Origin: Trogon surrucura
Taxonomy: Eukaryota; Chordata; Aves; Trogoniformes; Trogonidae
DNA length: 64,000 nt
Direction: 5' to 3'
NCBI GenBank assembly: GCA_020746105.1
Contig: CM036617.1
Location: forward strand, 147,192,578 to 147,256,577
Shown: piece after piece, positions 1 to 13,538 of the stretch
How the letters are laid out: each line of letters starts with the position of its first letter
How positions within the stretch are numbered: position 1 is the stretch's first letter
Program-made: the position numbers and the translations under genes
Notes under the pieces: generated by a model
What the model saw: only the letters and a program-made list of their open reading frames with translations
Database searches by the model: none
Told to the model about the DNA's origin: nothing

Positions 1-3000
1 ATTCTCTCAAAATTCGTCTTAAAATCCTTCTCCATTGGAAGGACTAAAAAAATCTGACAACACTGACCATTAATAAAAACACTAAACTATGTTGAATACA
101 TTGTATCACTTCTTCCTTATTTTACCCATTTGATTGTTTAACTTGAGAAAATTAAAATAGTCAATGCATAGGCAAAACCAAGAACTACAGGATTGAAGTG
201 GCTTTAACTGGAATAGTAGTAAGAATTATAATAAATAAGAACTGTATATTTGGGTAGAATGCACACAACACTATTATGACAGTGCTATGCGAAAAGAAAA
301 ACCATTTTTAGCATGCCCAGTTCAAATTCATACCTCATGACATTGCATGATATGATAATGGCTTTGTGTGAAAGGTTGTGGGCCCATAACTTTACTTACC
401 CGAACAGGCAATGCCCAAAGCTTTCTTCTGAATCAAAACTACATATCCTAAGGTTTAATCCCAATAGTTCCTCCCTGTCTCCATACAGGCTCTGCTCTCT
501 AACCTAATGCACAGGGGGAGGGCTTTTTATTGCTCAAGTCAAGCAACAATTGAGCTGCGCATTCTCCACAGACCCTGGAAAGCTTCAGCTTCATCATTTT
601 TCCAGTTTGGGACATGTGCAGCCTGGGCCCCACACCTCCAAAATGCAGTTCAGAAGGCACTTCATTGGGTACGTGCAAGCCAATTCCACCTCCCACGACA
701 GAATGGTAGGTCCTGTTGTTGCCAACCCCCATGATGAACAAGGCAGTGAAAAAAACTCACATCATCTTTGACCAAAGTACAGGAATAGTTTGCATTATCG
801 TCCTCTCTGTGGTTACTGAACCAAAGAGTCTTTGATGTGTTAAAAAAAAAGAAATAAATTTTACTCTTGTTCCGTTTCCATGCAATGAAAATACATAATA
901 CTGGCTTTGCCTTAAGAATAATTCTCTTATGAAAAGCATTCCATTAGTACTGACTTTAGTGGAAGGTACATGGGTGTGTCAGAAGAATTAAGTCCCAAGA
1001 CACTTATATCTACATGTACACTTAATAAAGTAACAATTCAAACCTTGTTTGTTTAAAAGAAAAAGTCCAGCTACAGACAGTATGTAAAATAACACCAAGA
1101 ATTGCCTGAAATCCAAGATTTCAAAGTCCAGACAAGCCAATTCAATCTTCTGCAGTTTGGATCCTACTTCAGCATGACATGAAGTCCTGGTGAAGTGCCT
1201 TACTGACTGCAGACCTCGGGACTACCGCAGCAAAATTAATATAGCAATATAAAGTTACCTCATGTGGCTCACCGGGACATTCATTATCTCTACACATTTC
1301 CTTGAAGGGCTGGAGGAGAGAGGAGGGTCAAGCTGATGGAGGGAGTTTGGACATTTGTGTCCAGGGGACCATTATGCCTCAGCAGCCTGCTAATCTTTCA
1401 CGGTTCTCCTTTCTTCCAGACTCCACAGCACCTTTGTTTCCTTCCATTTATTCTCCTCCTCCCCTCCCTCCCTTCCCCTAACTCTCTTGGTGGCCATTAA
1501 CTACGCTGACAGTTTGACAGGCTGAAATAAGGAAATAAAACACTTAAACATTGTTTCCTGATGTATGCATTCATCTCCTCTGCCAAACACAGATATTGAG
1601 GAGATACTTCACTCCTCCTGTCAGCTCGCTAAATTATAACCCAGCTCTCACAGCAACGCAACTCTCAGGTCTCGTACGTTCACTTGATCTGTCTCCCTAT
1701 CGGAAGGCCACGCAAGGGCCATTTCCACGTCTTTAGCAGGAGCTTCTTATATTTATACTCTAAATACTGCATTTCCATACGCCTAGGGTTGAATTTCTGT
1801 TAAAAAAAAGAATCTCATGCTTCTTCTACCAAACACGCTCACATTATCCTGACAGCTCCACTTCTTGCTTGGATTACAACGAAACTACTTCGGGAATAAG
1901 CTAAACTAGATTGCATTAAACTTTGTGTCATTCTCATAACCCGTTACAGCAGCTGAGCAAACCGAAACCCGGCTTTGCTTTAACCAGGTTTATTAGACTT
2001 TTTTATTTAAGCATTTTCTCCCAGTTGACAGAAAACATGCTGCTGGAGACTAGAGGCATCCCACCCTTTATATGAAACAAACCACTGCTTACAGCGTTGG
2101 CTTACAGGAGCCAATGTTGTTCAGCTCCCTTGGGGGAAAGCTGCAGTGATACTGTCACTGCTCATTACCTCCAGTGGGTGTTGCTGTGAACAAGCCTATG
2201 GGAAAATACAGGAAAAGAAAAAATAAAGCATTACAGAAGCTCATAAACATGTCCCACATCTGGAAAGCTTGCTTGATCCATATGACCAGAAAGAACCAAA
2301 GGCTTTGTAAGAAACTAAACTGTGCTACTTCACCATTTATGACTGTCTTCTGCAACAGTTAGAGAAATACAAGCATTTCATACTTCATTCACTATGCTGG
2401 CATAAGGCTGCAGTGGAGTCAAGTCTTCTCTTTTTTTTAATTTCAGTAGCTCTTGAGGTCTATGTACAGTAGAACAGCGCCGTAGCCCCTCAGAAATGCC
2501 TGACGGCCAATATCCATCGCAGAGCAAACTGACATCTTCACTGTCCTAAAAAGGTTGAAGAGTTGTGACAAACAGTACTGAAATCCCAGATACCTGACAC
2601 TCCCTCTTCAAAAGGCGTGCATAAAACAAATATATCAATAGCCCAGAATATACTGTCACTTTTTCCCCCGACTGATGGAGAAGGTTAGCTCATGTTTCAG
2701 CTAGCAGGTGGAAATGTAGCAGAAGTAGTAGGTTTGCCGATTTCAGACCTTTGAAACGAATTAACAAAGACACCTCTCTATGCTCCAATGTTATAAATGC
2801 CTGCAGAAATTTGCCCCTCTTCTTTGTTCTCACCTTCTCCTTATTTCAAATATCTCTAATCACAACCCGAAGAAAGAGGCTTTGAAGTAACTGTGTACTT
2901 CCACTGACATGAAGATTTAATTGGAGGTTTGATGAAAAAAAAAGCCACAAAAAACCCAAACACAGCAACAAAACTCAACAACAACAATTTCCATAATGAA

Positions 3001-4020
3001 AACTCTGTGTAAGTGATGCTGTTGAGATTTCATTCTCTCCAAACATTTTTTTTCTGTTTCTAAAAGTTACTATTAAACAGCAGAAAAGATTCAAATTCAA
3101 TCACCCTAAGGAGCTAGCAGAGCCTGAGTGGAAAAGTAATCCATTTTCACATCTAGAGATGGTAAGAGCTTTGCTACTGCCTTCCAAATACTGACTGTCC
3201 AAGAGCAGCATTTCAACTGGTTACACCCATTCCTTTTGTTATCCTCTGAAGACATGTTAATAAAAGCAGCAGCCTGTAATGTGCTGTTATTTAACTGAGA
3301 GGTTTTGAATTTCATGAATGAAAACGAAAGAAAACATCAATAAAGCAAGAGGAAATACAAGTTCCTTACTACTTCCTCCACGCAAGCATCGAAGAGAGGC
3401 AGTGAACCAAAAACTACTGTTAACTCTTTACCAACAACATGCACAGAACATCCCAAAAATACCTAAGATTGGCTTTATCACTGGAAATCCTAAAGAATTC
3501 TCAGTGCACTGTCAGAGAGCACCACTCTTTCTCCTCTATCTTTGTTTAATACTGCTGGAGAAAAGAGATCCCACCTACTTGAAATTAAATAAACCCAAAA
3601 AACCACACCCCACATAGGAAGTAGAAAAAACCCAGCACTGGAATGTCAGTAGACGAGTTTCATTTCCTTCTATAGTTTTTATAGGAAAAACTACCACTGT
3701 TAATTTTCTTCAGTATATTTTTTCTTTCTTATTGTGGAATAGTAGAATATTACTATTTTATTTGCCTAAGTCAACTTGTCATCCCCCATCCAGGTTTGTT
3801 CTTTGTACACTGCTTATAGAAAAAAACCTGCTACTATCACTGAACCTGGAAATACTTCTATTTTAAAACCTGTGTACCACAGGACAATATTGGTTTGAAA
3901 CAGCAGGCTCTTGCCTACGCTGGAAGCCACAAATGCATGGTCATAAGTCATCTCAATTAGCATCCATAATAGAGAAGTCTGAACTTTTCAAGAACTACTA
4001 TCTACCTTATCCAAACAAGT
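1..4020. other. Unique non-coding DNA, no gene seen
   Basis: AT-rich sequence without any recognisable gene. Open frames here are under 100 codons, lack a recognisable domain and overlap one another on both strands. A long pyrimidine tract (1451-1488, C/T only apart from one pair of A) is the only compositional feature that stands out. Isolated A-runs occur near 841 and 2935. Introns or distant regulatory sequence could be present but cannot be told apart from neutral DNA by eye. Confidence 0.6.
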
Positions 4021-4090
4021 CATGGTAGTGGTGCGTTGATGGTTGGACTTGATGATCCTGTAGGTCTTTGCCAACCTTAATGATTCCATG
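4021..4090 (+). repeat. CR1 LINE 3' tail, short sense fragment
   Basis: The stretch carries the CR1 3'-UTR phrase 'ggttggacttgatgatcct' followed by a 'ggtcttt-ccaacctt' segment and a decayed ATTCTATG-type terminal unit (tgattccatg). These are the last bases of an avian CR1 retrotransposon; only the final 70 bp or so are retained, as is usual for 5'-truncated CR1 copies. The 'gttggacttgatgatc' wording differs from the 'ggttggaactagatgatc' type in the larger sense copy at 15 kb, so it is a different CR1 subfamily, closer to the tail at 51118-51241. It has no coding content. Confidence 0.8.
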
Positions 4091-4567
4091 CTTCTGTTGT
4101 GGGTGAGACAGAGTTCCTGCAGCTCACCATTCCTCTGCACGTACCTCGTGCTCTTTTCCTCATAACAAACGCGACTTCTGCTACCAAGAAAGGTCTAACA
4201 GGCAGGTTTGGAAACAGTGTTGTAAGGCTGGAGATCCATCCAAAAATTAATGGCAACCATTGATAATTTTTGCCACATGAAGTGACAGTGACAGGCTACA
4301 CACTGGGGACACAGGCTGAACCTTAAGCTCACAATACTGTCCTGCGGAAGGTTACCCGTGCCTTCCAAATAACTCCAAACTTCTCCATCCAAACTTCTCC
4401 CTCCAGACTTTCAGGAAGGTACAACCCTGATATACAAAGCAAGGCCTGTACGTACACTGCAAAGAAAGTCCGCTGCGGGACTTCTGCATGACCTTCTTGC
4501 TCACTAAGGATATTAAAGCCTTCTTAGTAGGGCAGAATTTCCTCTCTAAAGTTTGAGTCAAAACTCC

Positions 4568-4610
4568 TGTGTGTGTGTGTGTGTGTGTATGTGTGTCTGC
4601 ATGTGCATGT
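4568..4610. repeat. (TG)n microsatellite
   Basis: About ten uninterrupted TG units (4568-4588) are followed by an imperfect TG/CATG-rich extension to about 4610. It is a simple-sequence repeat and probably length-polymorphic. Confidence 0.9.
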
Positions 4611-4739
4611 TGCTTTCCTAGAAATACAGCTGTCTGTCAGCATACTAAAGAAATTGCAAGTTGCTACCTTTGTTGTGGGTATCGCATCTGATTGTGGTTA
4701 CCAGGGTTCTTCCACATCCTTGTAGCAAGAATTATTCAA

Positions 4740-5592
4740 AATCACAGAATGTTAGGGGTTGGAAGGGAGTCCTGGAGATCATAGAGTTTAACCTCCCTGC
4801 CAGAGCAGGACCACAGAATCTAGGGCAGGTCACACAGAAACACATCCAGACAGGGCTTGAAAGTCTCCAGAGAAGGAGACTCCACAACCTCTCTGGGCAG
4901 CCTGTGCCAGTGCTCTGTCACCCTTAAAGAAGTTCTCCCCCTTGTTGAGGTGGAACCTCCCGTGCTCTAGGTTGAATCCATTGCCCCTTGTCCTACCACA
5001 GGGCACAAGTGAAAAGAGGTTGTCCCTTCCTTCTTGACACCCAGCCCTCATATTTATATGCATTAATTTAGACCCCGTTCTCAGTCTTCTCCAGACTAAA
5101 AAGCCCCAGGTCTCTGAGGCTTTCCTCATAAGGCAGGTGTTCTAGTCCCTTAATCGTCCTCATAGTCCTCTGTTGGACTCCCTCAAGTAAATCCCTACCC
5201 CTCTTGAACTGGGGAGCCCAGAACTGGATGCAATACTCTAGGTGAGGTCTCACTAGGGCAGAGCAGAGGGGGAGGAGAACCTCTCTCGAGCTGCTGCACC
5301 CCAGGATACCATTGCCCTTCTTGGCCACAAGGGCAGATTGCTGTCCCATTGGCAACTTGTTGCCCAACAGGACTCCAAGGTCCTTCCCACAGAGCTGCTC
5401 TCTAGCAGATCGCCTCCTAACCTGTACTGGTGCATTTTACTATTCCTTCCCAGGTGTATGACACCACACTTATTCTTGCCTTGCTGAACCTCATTAGGTT
5501 CCTCTTCGCCCAGCTCTTCATCTGTCCAAATCTTGCTGAATGGCCACACAGCCTTCAGGTGTATCAGCCAAGCCTCCCAGTTTTGTATCATC
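4740..5592 (-). mobile_element. CR1 LINE, 5'-truncated antisense copy
   Basis: Read on the minus strand, this runs from the RT catalytic region to the CR1 3' end. The 3' terminus is at the low coordinate: 'aatcacagaat' at 4740 is the complement of the ATTCTGTG tail. It includes the standard 3'-UTR landmarks (inverse of 'agagaaggagactccacaacct' near 4871). Minus-strand peptide pieces match the CR1 ORF2 C-terminal part, for example [20 protein letters not shown] and the GLEHLPYEE-LRDLGLFSLE block (within 5068-5367). The copy begins at the D-D-T-K codons of the FADD catalytic box (5582-5592), so fingers and palm upstream are missing. The coding part is spread over two or more frames, so it is dead. 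It belongs to a different subfamily from the 15-kb copy. Confidence 0.95.
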
Positions 5593-8500
5593 GAATAATT
5601 TCAATTCTCCCACGCTTCTGCAGGACACCAGAAAACCATCTGAACACAGGTTTTAGCCTGACATTCATTTTGTGCTGAAGGTTTCTCAAGTGTCATATGC
5701 AGTGGTATGAAACCTACAAAAGTCAGTATCATTTTTAGAAGCCACACACTAAGTCCTCCATCGTTCAAATTCATATTACATACCAGATATCAATATATGA
5801 TTATCTTAAGTGGAAATGCAAGGAAATATTGAGCAGTAAAGAGAGAAAAATTAGATTGAAGAAAAATACCAGACATCAGGTAAACCACAAAGGAAAAGAA
5901 CATTTTTATTTCTATTTCAGGAAAGTATCTTCAGAGGCAAACAAATCAGTTACAGCATCTCTGTAAACTAGTGAACCCGGGCTCAAGGATGAACAATTGC
6001 TCTCCCTGTGTTTCAAAGGCAATGCAGAAACCTAAAATAAAGTGTGAGAATGTGGAAAGCAGCAGGGAGCTCCTTCCACCAGGAGGGTAGACTGGCTCAG
6101 GGCAGTGTCACAAGTGGGAGAAGAATTACAACAGACCATAAGAAGTTATTTTCCATAAGGTCACCTGTTGCCATGATTCAGTGCCACAAGACAGGCACTG
6201 CACATAAGCCATTGTACAGTTGCCTCCTTAAGCACAACACTACATGCTCAGGAAAAAGAAAATACAGCCCCCCCCAAAAAAACCTAAAATTGACTTCTCC
6301 CCCATTTGGTCTTGTGGTCAAGGAAGGTATTTCAGACTTTGTATGTATCAGTATGCAGAGGACCACACTGGACACATGTAGAATGGGTAAGATCATTTAC
6401 CAGCTGTCTGAGCTTATTTCAGCCCCTCCGTAAGTAATTATTTAAAATATAACCACTGTCTGAAAAAAAAAAAAAAAAAGGAAACTATCAATAATGATAA
6501 AAGACAGTTCATCAAAAATAGCTAAACCCATGATAATCATCCATTTATGATTTGATTAGGAAGAGCTATAAGTAAATTCTACAGTGACAAGTCATTTTGA
6601 CAAATCAAATAGTACATTCAGAAAGAACCATTCCTCACAGGCATTAATGCAGAAGGTCAGTATTCTCACTCCTGCGAAAATGCTCTGCTCACATTATCAA
6701 CGCCAAATGAATTTTCAAAGTCAAAATGGTAAGTGAAATGAAACGGGGCTTTACAATCTCTGTTGAAATCAACATTGCTTTTGGCAGCAAAGACCAACAG
6801 TTCATAGCATTAATCACAACTACTATCGACCCCCAAAACACCTGGAAAGACAAAAGCCATACAGTTGGAGGGGAGAAGGGGTAGAACAAAAAAAAAATAA
6901 TAAAATCAGTACTTAAAGGTAAGATAAGTCTTAGACAACAGTCTCTGAAACTGCAGGAGCTTAACAAGCATATATATTTCTTTCACTTATTCCCTAGGAC
7001 TTCTCTCAACTGCTTTAACTCCCTCTTTCCACAGCTTACTCCTGCTGTTTCTCTACTCTTCTTCTTCCACTTCTTTCTTATCCTAAGGCTGTTCAAACTG
7101 CTGGTCAGGATTGGAAAAATAAGGTAGGACCAGTTAGCTCCTTCTTACTTTCTTCACATGATAAAAAGTTTTGGATGAAGGGAAGAAGCAAGCCTTCTCT
7201 CAGGGGAAGCCACCGAGCTCTCTACCAGATCTTGGAGACAACAGCAGCCAGCGACTTGCTAACAGGTTGGCACCTCCTGGGATCTGACACCTGGGGCAGG
7301 GCTGTCCACCCTACCGTCACTAGAGCTGTCAAATCCAACCTAAACACCCAGAGCAGAGCCCAACTCTGCACCTTGTGCAGCTGGAGAGAGCTGCACACTT
7401 TAAAACTAGTTATAAGTTGGATAAAAACCCCGAAAGTCATAAAAATGTGTATAAAAGAAATAAATAGGCCTCTTGCTCAGAAGCCTGCTTTATATGGTCA
7501 CAAGGTTTTAAATTAATGCATCTGATGGAGTAATGAGAACTAGGTAGACGATGGCACTTCCCTCTGATGCTAGGATAATTAAAAGGGCAAGGTATTAACC
7601 AGCTTTCAAAAGAAGAAAGTTACATTGGTTGTGCTGGGGATTATGGTCCTGTCTTGATCCTACCTTCACTAATCATTGCATTTAGTCATTAGACACTTTG
7701 CCCATCCCCTGGAATCCACATCTGCTGATTACTGTTTGCTGATCCACTCTTCAGCCAGGATTTGAAACACAGGCATAGTGCTAAAATGCCCTTTAGAAAG
7801 GCCAGATAATGCCATTTCTGGTTAGCACTCTAGGAAAGATTCTGTCACAGATACTGGTGTCAGCTACATCCCTCATCTTTTTACTAATGCACTCCTCACA
7901 TACAGTGGAATGCTGCGGATCAGATTTTTCTCGGTCATTCAAATATGTATTTGCTACTTATTTTTTAAAATACCCGAGGGAAAAAATGTAACACCACCTC
8001 CACCTCCAAAAAAAGAGAAACATTCTGAATTAAACATTACATGATGGTTACAAATGTTTGCACACTGGATAGAAAGCACAAGCCACTGAATAATTATTGA
8101 CGAAATAAATACTAATATACATCCATCTAGTTAATACATACCCTTACTAGCATACTTTGAGATGAAAACATGCAAACATGCTATATTTTATGCAAGTCAC
8201 ATGTAGATCTCACGGCTTCTGGAAAATTGCCATTAAAGCCTTTGGTACTGCAAAATGTGGGTACTCCTTTCTGCAGCCACTATATGCAATAGTATTTCCA
8301 AAACTAAGCTGTTGGGAGTAAATGAAATAACATAAGCGATGCATCTAGCCCACAGCACATAAAAGATAACACAACAGGCCTCTGTGTTACAAATTCAGCA
8401 TCTGGTTATATATTTTATATAATGTAGCCAGTAGGAACAATATAATTTCCATCTTATATTACTCTACGTACAATCAAATTTAGGAAACGCCTACTGTGTT

Positions 8501-10490
8501 TACACACAAGAAGCCATCATAAATCCTGAATGTTAAACAGTGTCAATGGGTGAAAGCCAGCTTTCCCACAATATTTTGCATGCCAAACTTTCAAGGGTTT
8601 TTAAAAGAAAAGGCAGTAGCAAGAAAAGGCTCTTCTGGATTCAGCTATTCATTGATGTTGGGTACTAGTGACAGCAGCAAATCTCTAAGAAATCTAAACT
8701 TTCCTCATAATGAAAGGATATTCTTAAGTTAACCTGTATGCATGGCACCTATCCAGAAACGTCAGCACATGAAACATTACACTTCATTAATTACAGAAGA
8801 ACTAATAGTGGGTGAAAATATCCCGTGCTAGGGAGAATCCCATTGCATACTTCTTGCCTGTCTTTTGCTCTGACAGGAAAGGTGGGTCAGTGTCAGAGAA
8901 TACGTACTCATCCGAACCTGTCACCCTCGATTAACAACTTTGAGGAACAAAAAAAAAAAAAAAGTCTTGGGAAATGAGTACACCCAGATGATCGCATACC
9001 CAAACACAGACTTGTCTCTGTGCTGCTTGGAGAACCTGGACACTGTCATTCACAACGAGCTTCTGCTTTCACTAGTTCATGGAGATTAGCTGCCTCCACT
9101 TCTGTTCCCCATTGGGGCATCCAGAAGCCACCAACTCATCTCAACCATAGTGTAAAGCATGTTAAAAAAAAAAAAAAAAAGAAATTAAAAAGCCTCACAA
9201 ACACAAATAATCCCCACAGTTTAAAAAAACAAAAAATCACAGCATTTGGTCCAAATAAAAGTTACAGCCCACAATGGCATTGATCTCATCATTAGGACCA
9301 GGTCACTTCTTGGGAAAACTGGTCCTCCTGGGGGACTGTTCCCACAGAAGCAATAGTGTGGCAGCAACGCTGGCGAGGAGGAAACGCTTTAGGCAGTTAA
9401 CAGCAGCATACCTCCCAGCTACAGCCACCAGTGATCACAAAGATACCTGTCTCTGCTATGGCAGTTTCCCAACATGCTCCCATTACACAATCCTTTTTTT
9501 TTTTTCCTAAAGGGCCTGGTTCTGCTCATCTGCGCAATTCCAGTCTTATGTGAGCACCACTTTGCTTAGAAACTCAAATTTACTGCTGGGCATGGACATT
9601 TCTGCTCCAAGACTTCCTGCAGAAAGCTGCCCATCCATTCCCACGGCTCGCTCGACCATCACGCCTTCCTAACAGATGAGAGCTGATCGGGACAAGCTCT
9701 CTCTCATGAGATTTTAAATATTCTCTGTTTCCAAGCCAGAGAATGCTGCAAGAGAAGCTGTTCTTGCCTCATCTTAGTATGACAGCTGCTTTCTTGGCCT
9801 ACACACTGGGGACCAGACCAGGGATCTCAAATTGAAAGCATAAGCAGCTACAACCAAGAGCAAAGAGTAGAGACTCCCTTGTTTGGAGACTCTAAGGGCT
9901 CACAGTTTCCCTGATGAGCAGGGAAGGCAGGACATAACATACACTTGCCCTGGTTGTACTAGTTAAAGCATTAATTGGTTTTAACACTGGCACCCTTTCT
10001 TCTGTTCCTGAATAGCTCCAAGTAGAGCAATGTATGTTTACGTGAACGGTTTTGAGTTTTGTTCTTAAACTCATCTGTGTTTTGCCCACACTATAAGGAT
10101 TCAACATGCTGGCTTAACCAAAGTTTATCCAGGGTTTTACACTGTACTCCTCTGTAGCAGAAAAATAGGACAACCTGAGGACTGCATGCAAACTGCAGGC
10201 ATCTACTACCTGTGAGCTGAAAAACCATTGCTATCACACACCTACCACAGTACAATTTTCTAAAAGTGCTGGAAAGAATTAGGAGCTCAGATTAGATGCT
10301 TACAGTCAGAACTAACATGCCTAGATGCCACTGACTCTCTCGGTGCAGCTTTTACTTTCTCAGTCTGTAATATTCATCCTTCTTTCAAAAGCAAATTATT
10401 AGCATCAGGAGACTGAAGAAAAAATCAAGTCATCCCAGACACTACCTAATGACACAATACAAGAAAAGGACATACACAAGCACTGCTGAG
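5593..10490. other. Unique non-coding DNA with A-runs
   Basis: No gene, RNA gene or clear mobile element was recognised. Homopolymer A-runs lie at 6463-6479, 8949-8963 and 9164-9180. None is preceded by a recognisable processed transcript or flanked by an obvious duplication. The longest open frame (6044-6433, 129 codons, plus strand) has no familiar domain, and its stop overlaps a donor-like sequence (gtaagt at 6431). I see no matching in-frame acceptor, so I do not call it. Confidence 0.55.
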
Positions 10491-10655
10491 GGTCGGTTTA
10501 GCTCAGTCGGTTGAGTGTGGTGCTGAAACACCAAAGGTCGCGGGATTGCGGTCCTCACGTGTGGCCTGATCTAGTTGAGAGATGTCCCTGCCCATGACAG
10601 GGAGGTTGGATTAAAATGATCTCTAAGGTCCCTTCCAGCCTAGGCCATTCTACTC
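10491..10655 (+). mobile_element. tRNA-Ile-headed SINE with CR1 tail (TguSINE1-like)
   Basis: A full-length-looking composite SINE of about 165 bp. The head (10491-10565) resembles a nuclear tRNA-Ile: 'tagctcagtcgg' (10499-10510) fits the pol III A box exactly, an anticodon-arm stem TGGTG/CACCA encloses a shortened loop, and 'ggtcgcggg' follows where the T arm should be. The B-box region is degraded (ggattgcggtcc), so the promoter is probably weak or dead. The tail (10566-10655) is CR1-derived: 'gatgtccctgcccatgacaggg-aggttgga', then 'atgatctctaaggtcccttcc', then 'ccattctactcc' in place of ATTCTATG. This lets the SINE borrow the CR1 reverse transcriptase for mobility. Known passerine elements (TguSINE1) have this tRNA-Ile plus CR1 design. 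I see no target-site duplication. Confidence 0.85.
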
Positions 10656-13538
10656 CTTAGTACATATGGCACATCCATATCACAAGTGCAAATGGACTCG
10701 ATGCTGTCATTTGTGTTTTAGTACGAGACTGATCACAAACAGATGCAAAAGCAAAACAAACAAACAAAAGCAAACAAAAAAACAAGAGTAAAAAATCTGC
10801 TAGTGATAATACTATTATATCTTTGGTAATTAATGCTAATTAAGATTTCTTTGTGAACTCATGAAATACTTTTATTGAGGAAGTTAAAAGAAAAAAAAAT
10901 AAAGATGGGCTATGCTCACTAGACCAAGTAACTCCCAGTCCAGTATCCTAACAGCAGCCAGAACCCAACAGCTCACAAGTGTAAGGTGTCAGATATACTG
11001 CAGTCATGTAACAGCCCATCACACAGGAAAGCTTCTTCCTGACTGTAGACAACCAGTGGCTGGCATACACCCTGAAACACACACCTTATAAATCTGTATC
11101 TAACACAATATATGTGGCTGTTTAATCCCTTTTTAATCTGTTGTATCCCAAAAATACAGTATTTGTCTCATTTTAAGTGTTTTATATCTATACCTATATC
11201 AAAGAGAGCAGAAAAAAAAAAGAGTCTTTCTTACTATTACAGAATAAGAAATGTGCCAAATGTTCAAATACACTTTGGATGATGTGGCAACATCATAAAT
11301 ATAATGCAGCCTGGGGTTCTTATTGTGCTAATGATAAATCTGGTACAGGTACTGATTTCTTCACGGATATAGTATAGAAAAGGTGTATTTTACCCCTTTG
11401 TAATGAAATCTCTATTTAAAATCCAGTTTGTTAAGCAGTTATTACAGCATTGATTCAATATATTTCCCTTAATATAAAATCATTTAATTCAGTCATTCCA
11501 TTCTTTTTCCAGTCGACCAATGAGAGTACCTCTCCATTTTGCAACGCCTTTACATTGAATTTTCAGTCTTTATGGGTGGTAAAAAGCTGCCTCAACTGCA
11601 GCAAACACAAGAAGGAGGAATCCTGACTCACACATTTTGAGTTCTTCCCTGCTTTTCACTCTGCTGAGGAAGATGTTCACTGCAGTTCTGAGTGGATGCA
11701 ATCTCCTGTCCCCTAAAGCTGAGGGGGCCAGTAGGAAAAGGAAGACTTGGTGTCACCTGTTTCCTCACAGCAGCTGCAGTGATCAGGATCTGATCTGCAC
11801 AATTCTGCCTGCAGTCCACTCACACAAGCAATCGGAATGGTTCACAAAAAAGAAATAGGATCAGAACAAGCACAATACAACATTCGAATCCTGAGCTACT
11901 TTCAAGTGACTGAAAAACATTTGCAAAACGTTTGCTCCTAGCAAAGTATCAGCACTTTTTAGCCAATCTAGCTGAATCCCTCTGAACAGTTGTCCAGAGG
12001 CCCAGTCCAGAGCCAGGACCCCTGAGAGGGGACACCGGGCTCCCTGCTGCTGGGAGCCTCAGAGCCACAACTCAGCACGAGCCACTGTCGCACAAAAAGG
12101 AGAGCACCACTAAGCAGCTGATGGATTGCATCTGGCTTCTGCAAGAGGCAGTGACCCTCAGCCCCCATGTACTTTCACAATATGCTTAGTTGTTGTCCTT
12201 CGGGTGCTTAACCTGTAATTTAGGGAAGAAAAACACTATGTAGTACACCATCCTTGAAATATCACCATTTCTACTAAACCCTAGTGCTGGTTCTATTTTT
12301 TTTTTTCCCCTGTCACAGTCAATCACGGCTTTTGTCCCCAGAAAAAGAGAACAGCACCCAACCGAGGAGCAGTAACATCCCACATCCTCAGTGTTAATTT
12401 GCTGCAGGCTGCTCCCTGCTCAGCAGGTCTCTCTTGCAGCTCCTCTTTAAGGAAATCCACTCCCTCCATGCTTTCAGCAGAGTTCTGGGTACCACCACAC
12501 TTGCCACACTTTGGGCCTTTTGGAAATTTAGCTCCTAAGTTGTGTTATCTGACTTCAAGGATCCTCACTCTGTGCTGTTATTCTTGCACTGATGTCAGCA
12601 GTTGTCTTAACTGTGAAATCCAATTATCATCATACTCCTGAAAATAAAGTTTAATTATAGGCAAGTGTGATGAATCTATAAATTATGATGATTATCAGAG
12701 TGAAGAGTAGCATAACCAATAGCATTAAGAATATATCTCGATATTGGAAGCTGGTACAAAGATTCCCACTGATGTTAAAAGTCTTAAGACTTTCATTAAT
12801 AAGACACAATGACTTAAAATAAACTACTGCAATTCAAATAAATACTTTGTCATTGTTCTTACTACTCCTAATAACAATAATACAATTAAATGCATTAAGA
12901 ATTCTATGAATAAAGGTATTAGAACCAAGTAACAAATCTAATCTAAGAAATACTGTAACATGTTAGTCTGCATCATGATATTCTGTCCATAATCTTTTGC
13001 AATACTAGAAAGTCATGCTAGTTATTCACATAGTATTTTCCTGTTCATCTTTTTATAGAAGAAAAATTGCAGTAGGAAAGAAGTCTATAAAATATTTAAA
13101 GTTTAAACAGTCACCTCTTTTTTATATAAATATGATTGCTGAACTAGAATAGCAGCTTTATTTTTATTTATTCACTTATTTTTACAGTCTGACATTGTGT
13201 TCCCATGTTGCTAGTGAAAACTTCTTCAGCTAAATAAATTCAGTTGAGATTTACTCTCACTATTTATTCCCTAAAACATAACTGTGATGGTTGCTGGACA
13301 ACAACAACAAAAAAATCCCAACCACATCCAAAGGAAGGATCTATCTTATCTACCCTGTTTTACTTAATGAGAAAATGTAACTGTGACTCCATTGAGAGTG
13401 AGTGGAAGAGAGGCAGAAAGCTTCTCTCTCTCTCAATAAACTGTTGCACATGGTAGGACTAATAGTGCACTGTCTCATAGCCATCATTAGGCTAGCTAGT
13501 AAGTAGTACATTATCTTTGGTTTTCTTTCTTTCTCCAG
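10656..13538. other. Unique non-coding DNA, no gene seen
   Basis: This stretch is AT-rich, especially 12640-13240. Simple A/C-rich stretches occur (10740-10795). A more GC-rich patch lies at about 11975-12170. ORFs here are under 85 codons and unremarkable. No repeats of a recognised family are visible. Confidence 0.55.

Noticed and set aside
5068..5591. Minus-strand frames with long peptides as host genes
   Set aside because: They are fragments of CR1 reverse transcriptase in different frames.
9164..9180. A-run as the tail of a processed pseudogene (also 6463-6479, 14663-14680)
   Set aside because: No recognisable transcript sequence upstream and no flanking duplication.
10491..10565. Functional tRNA-Ile gene
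   Set aside because: The anticodon loop is one base short, the T-arm/B box is degraded, there is no terminator T-run, and the sequence runs straight into a CR1 tail; it is the head of a SINE.
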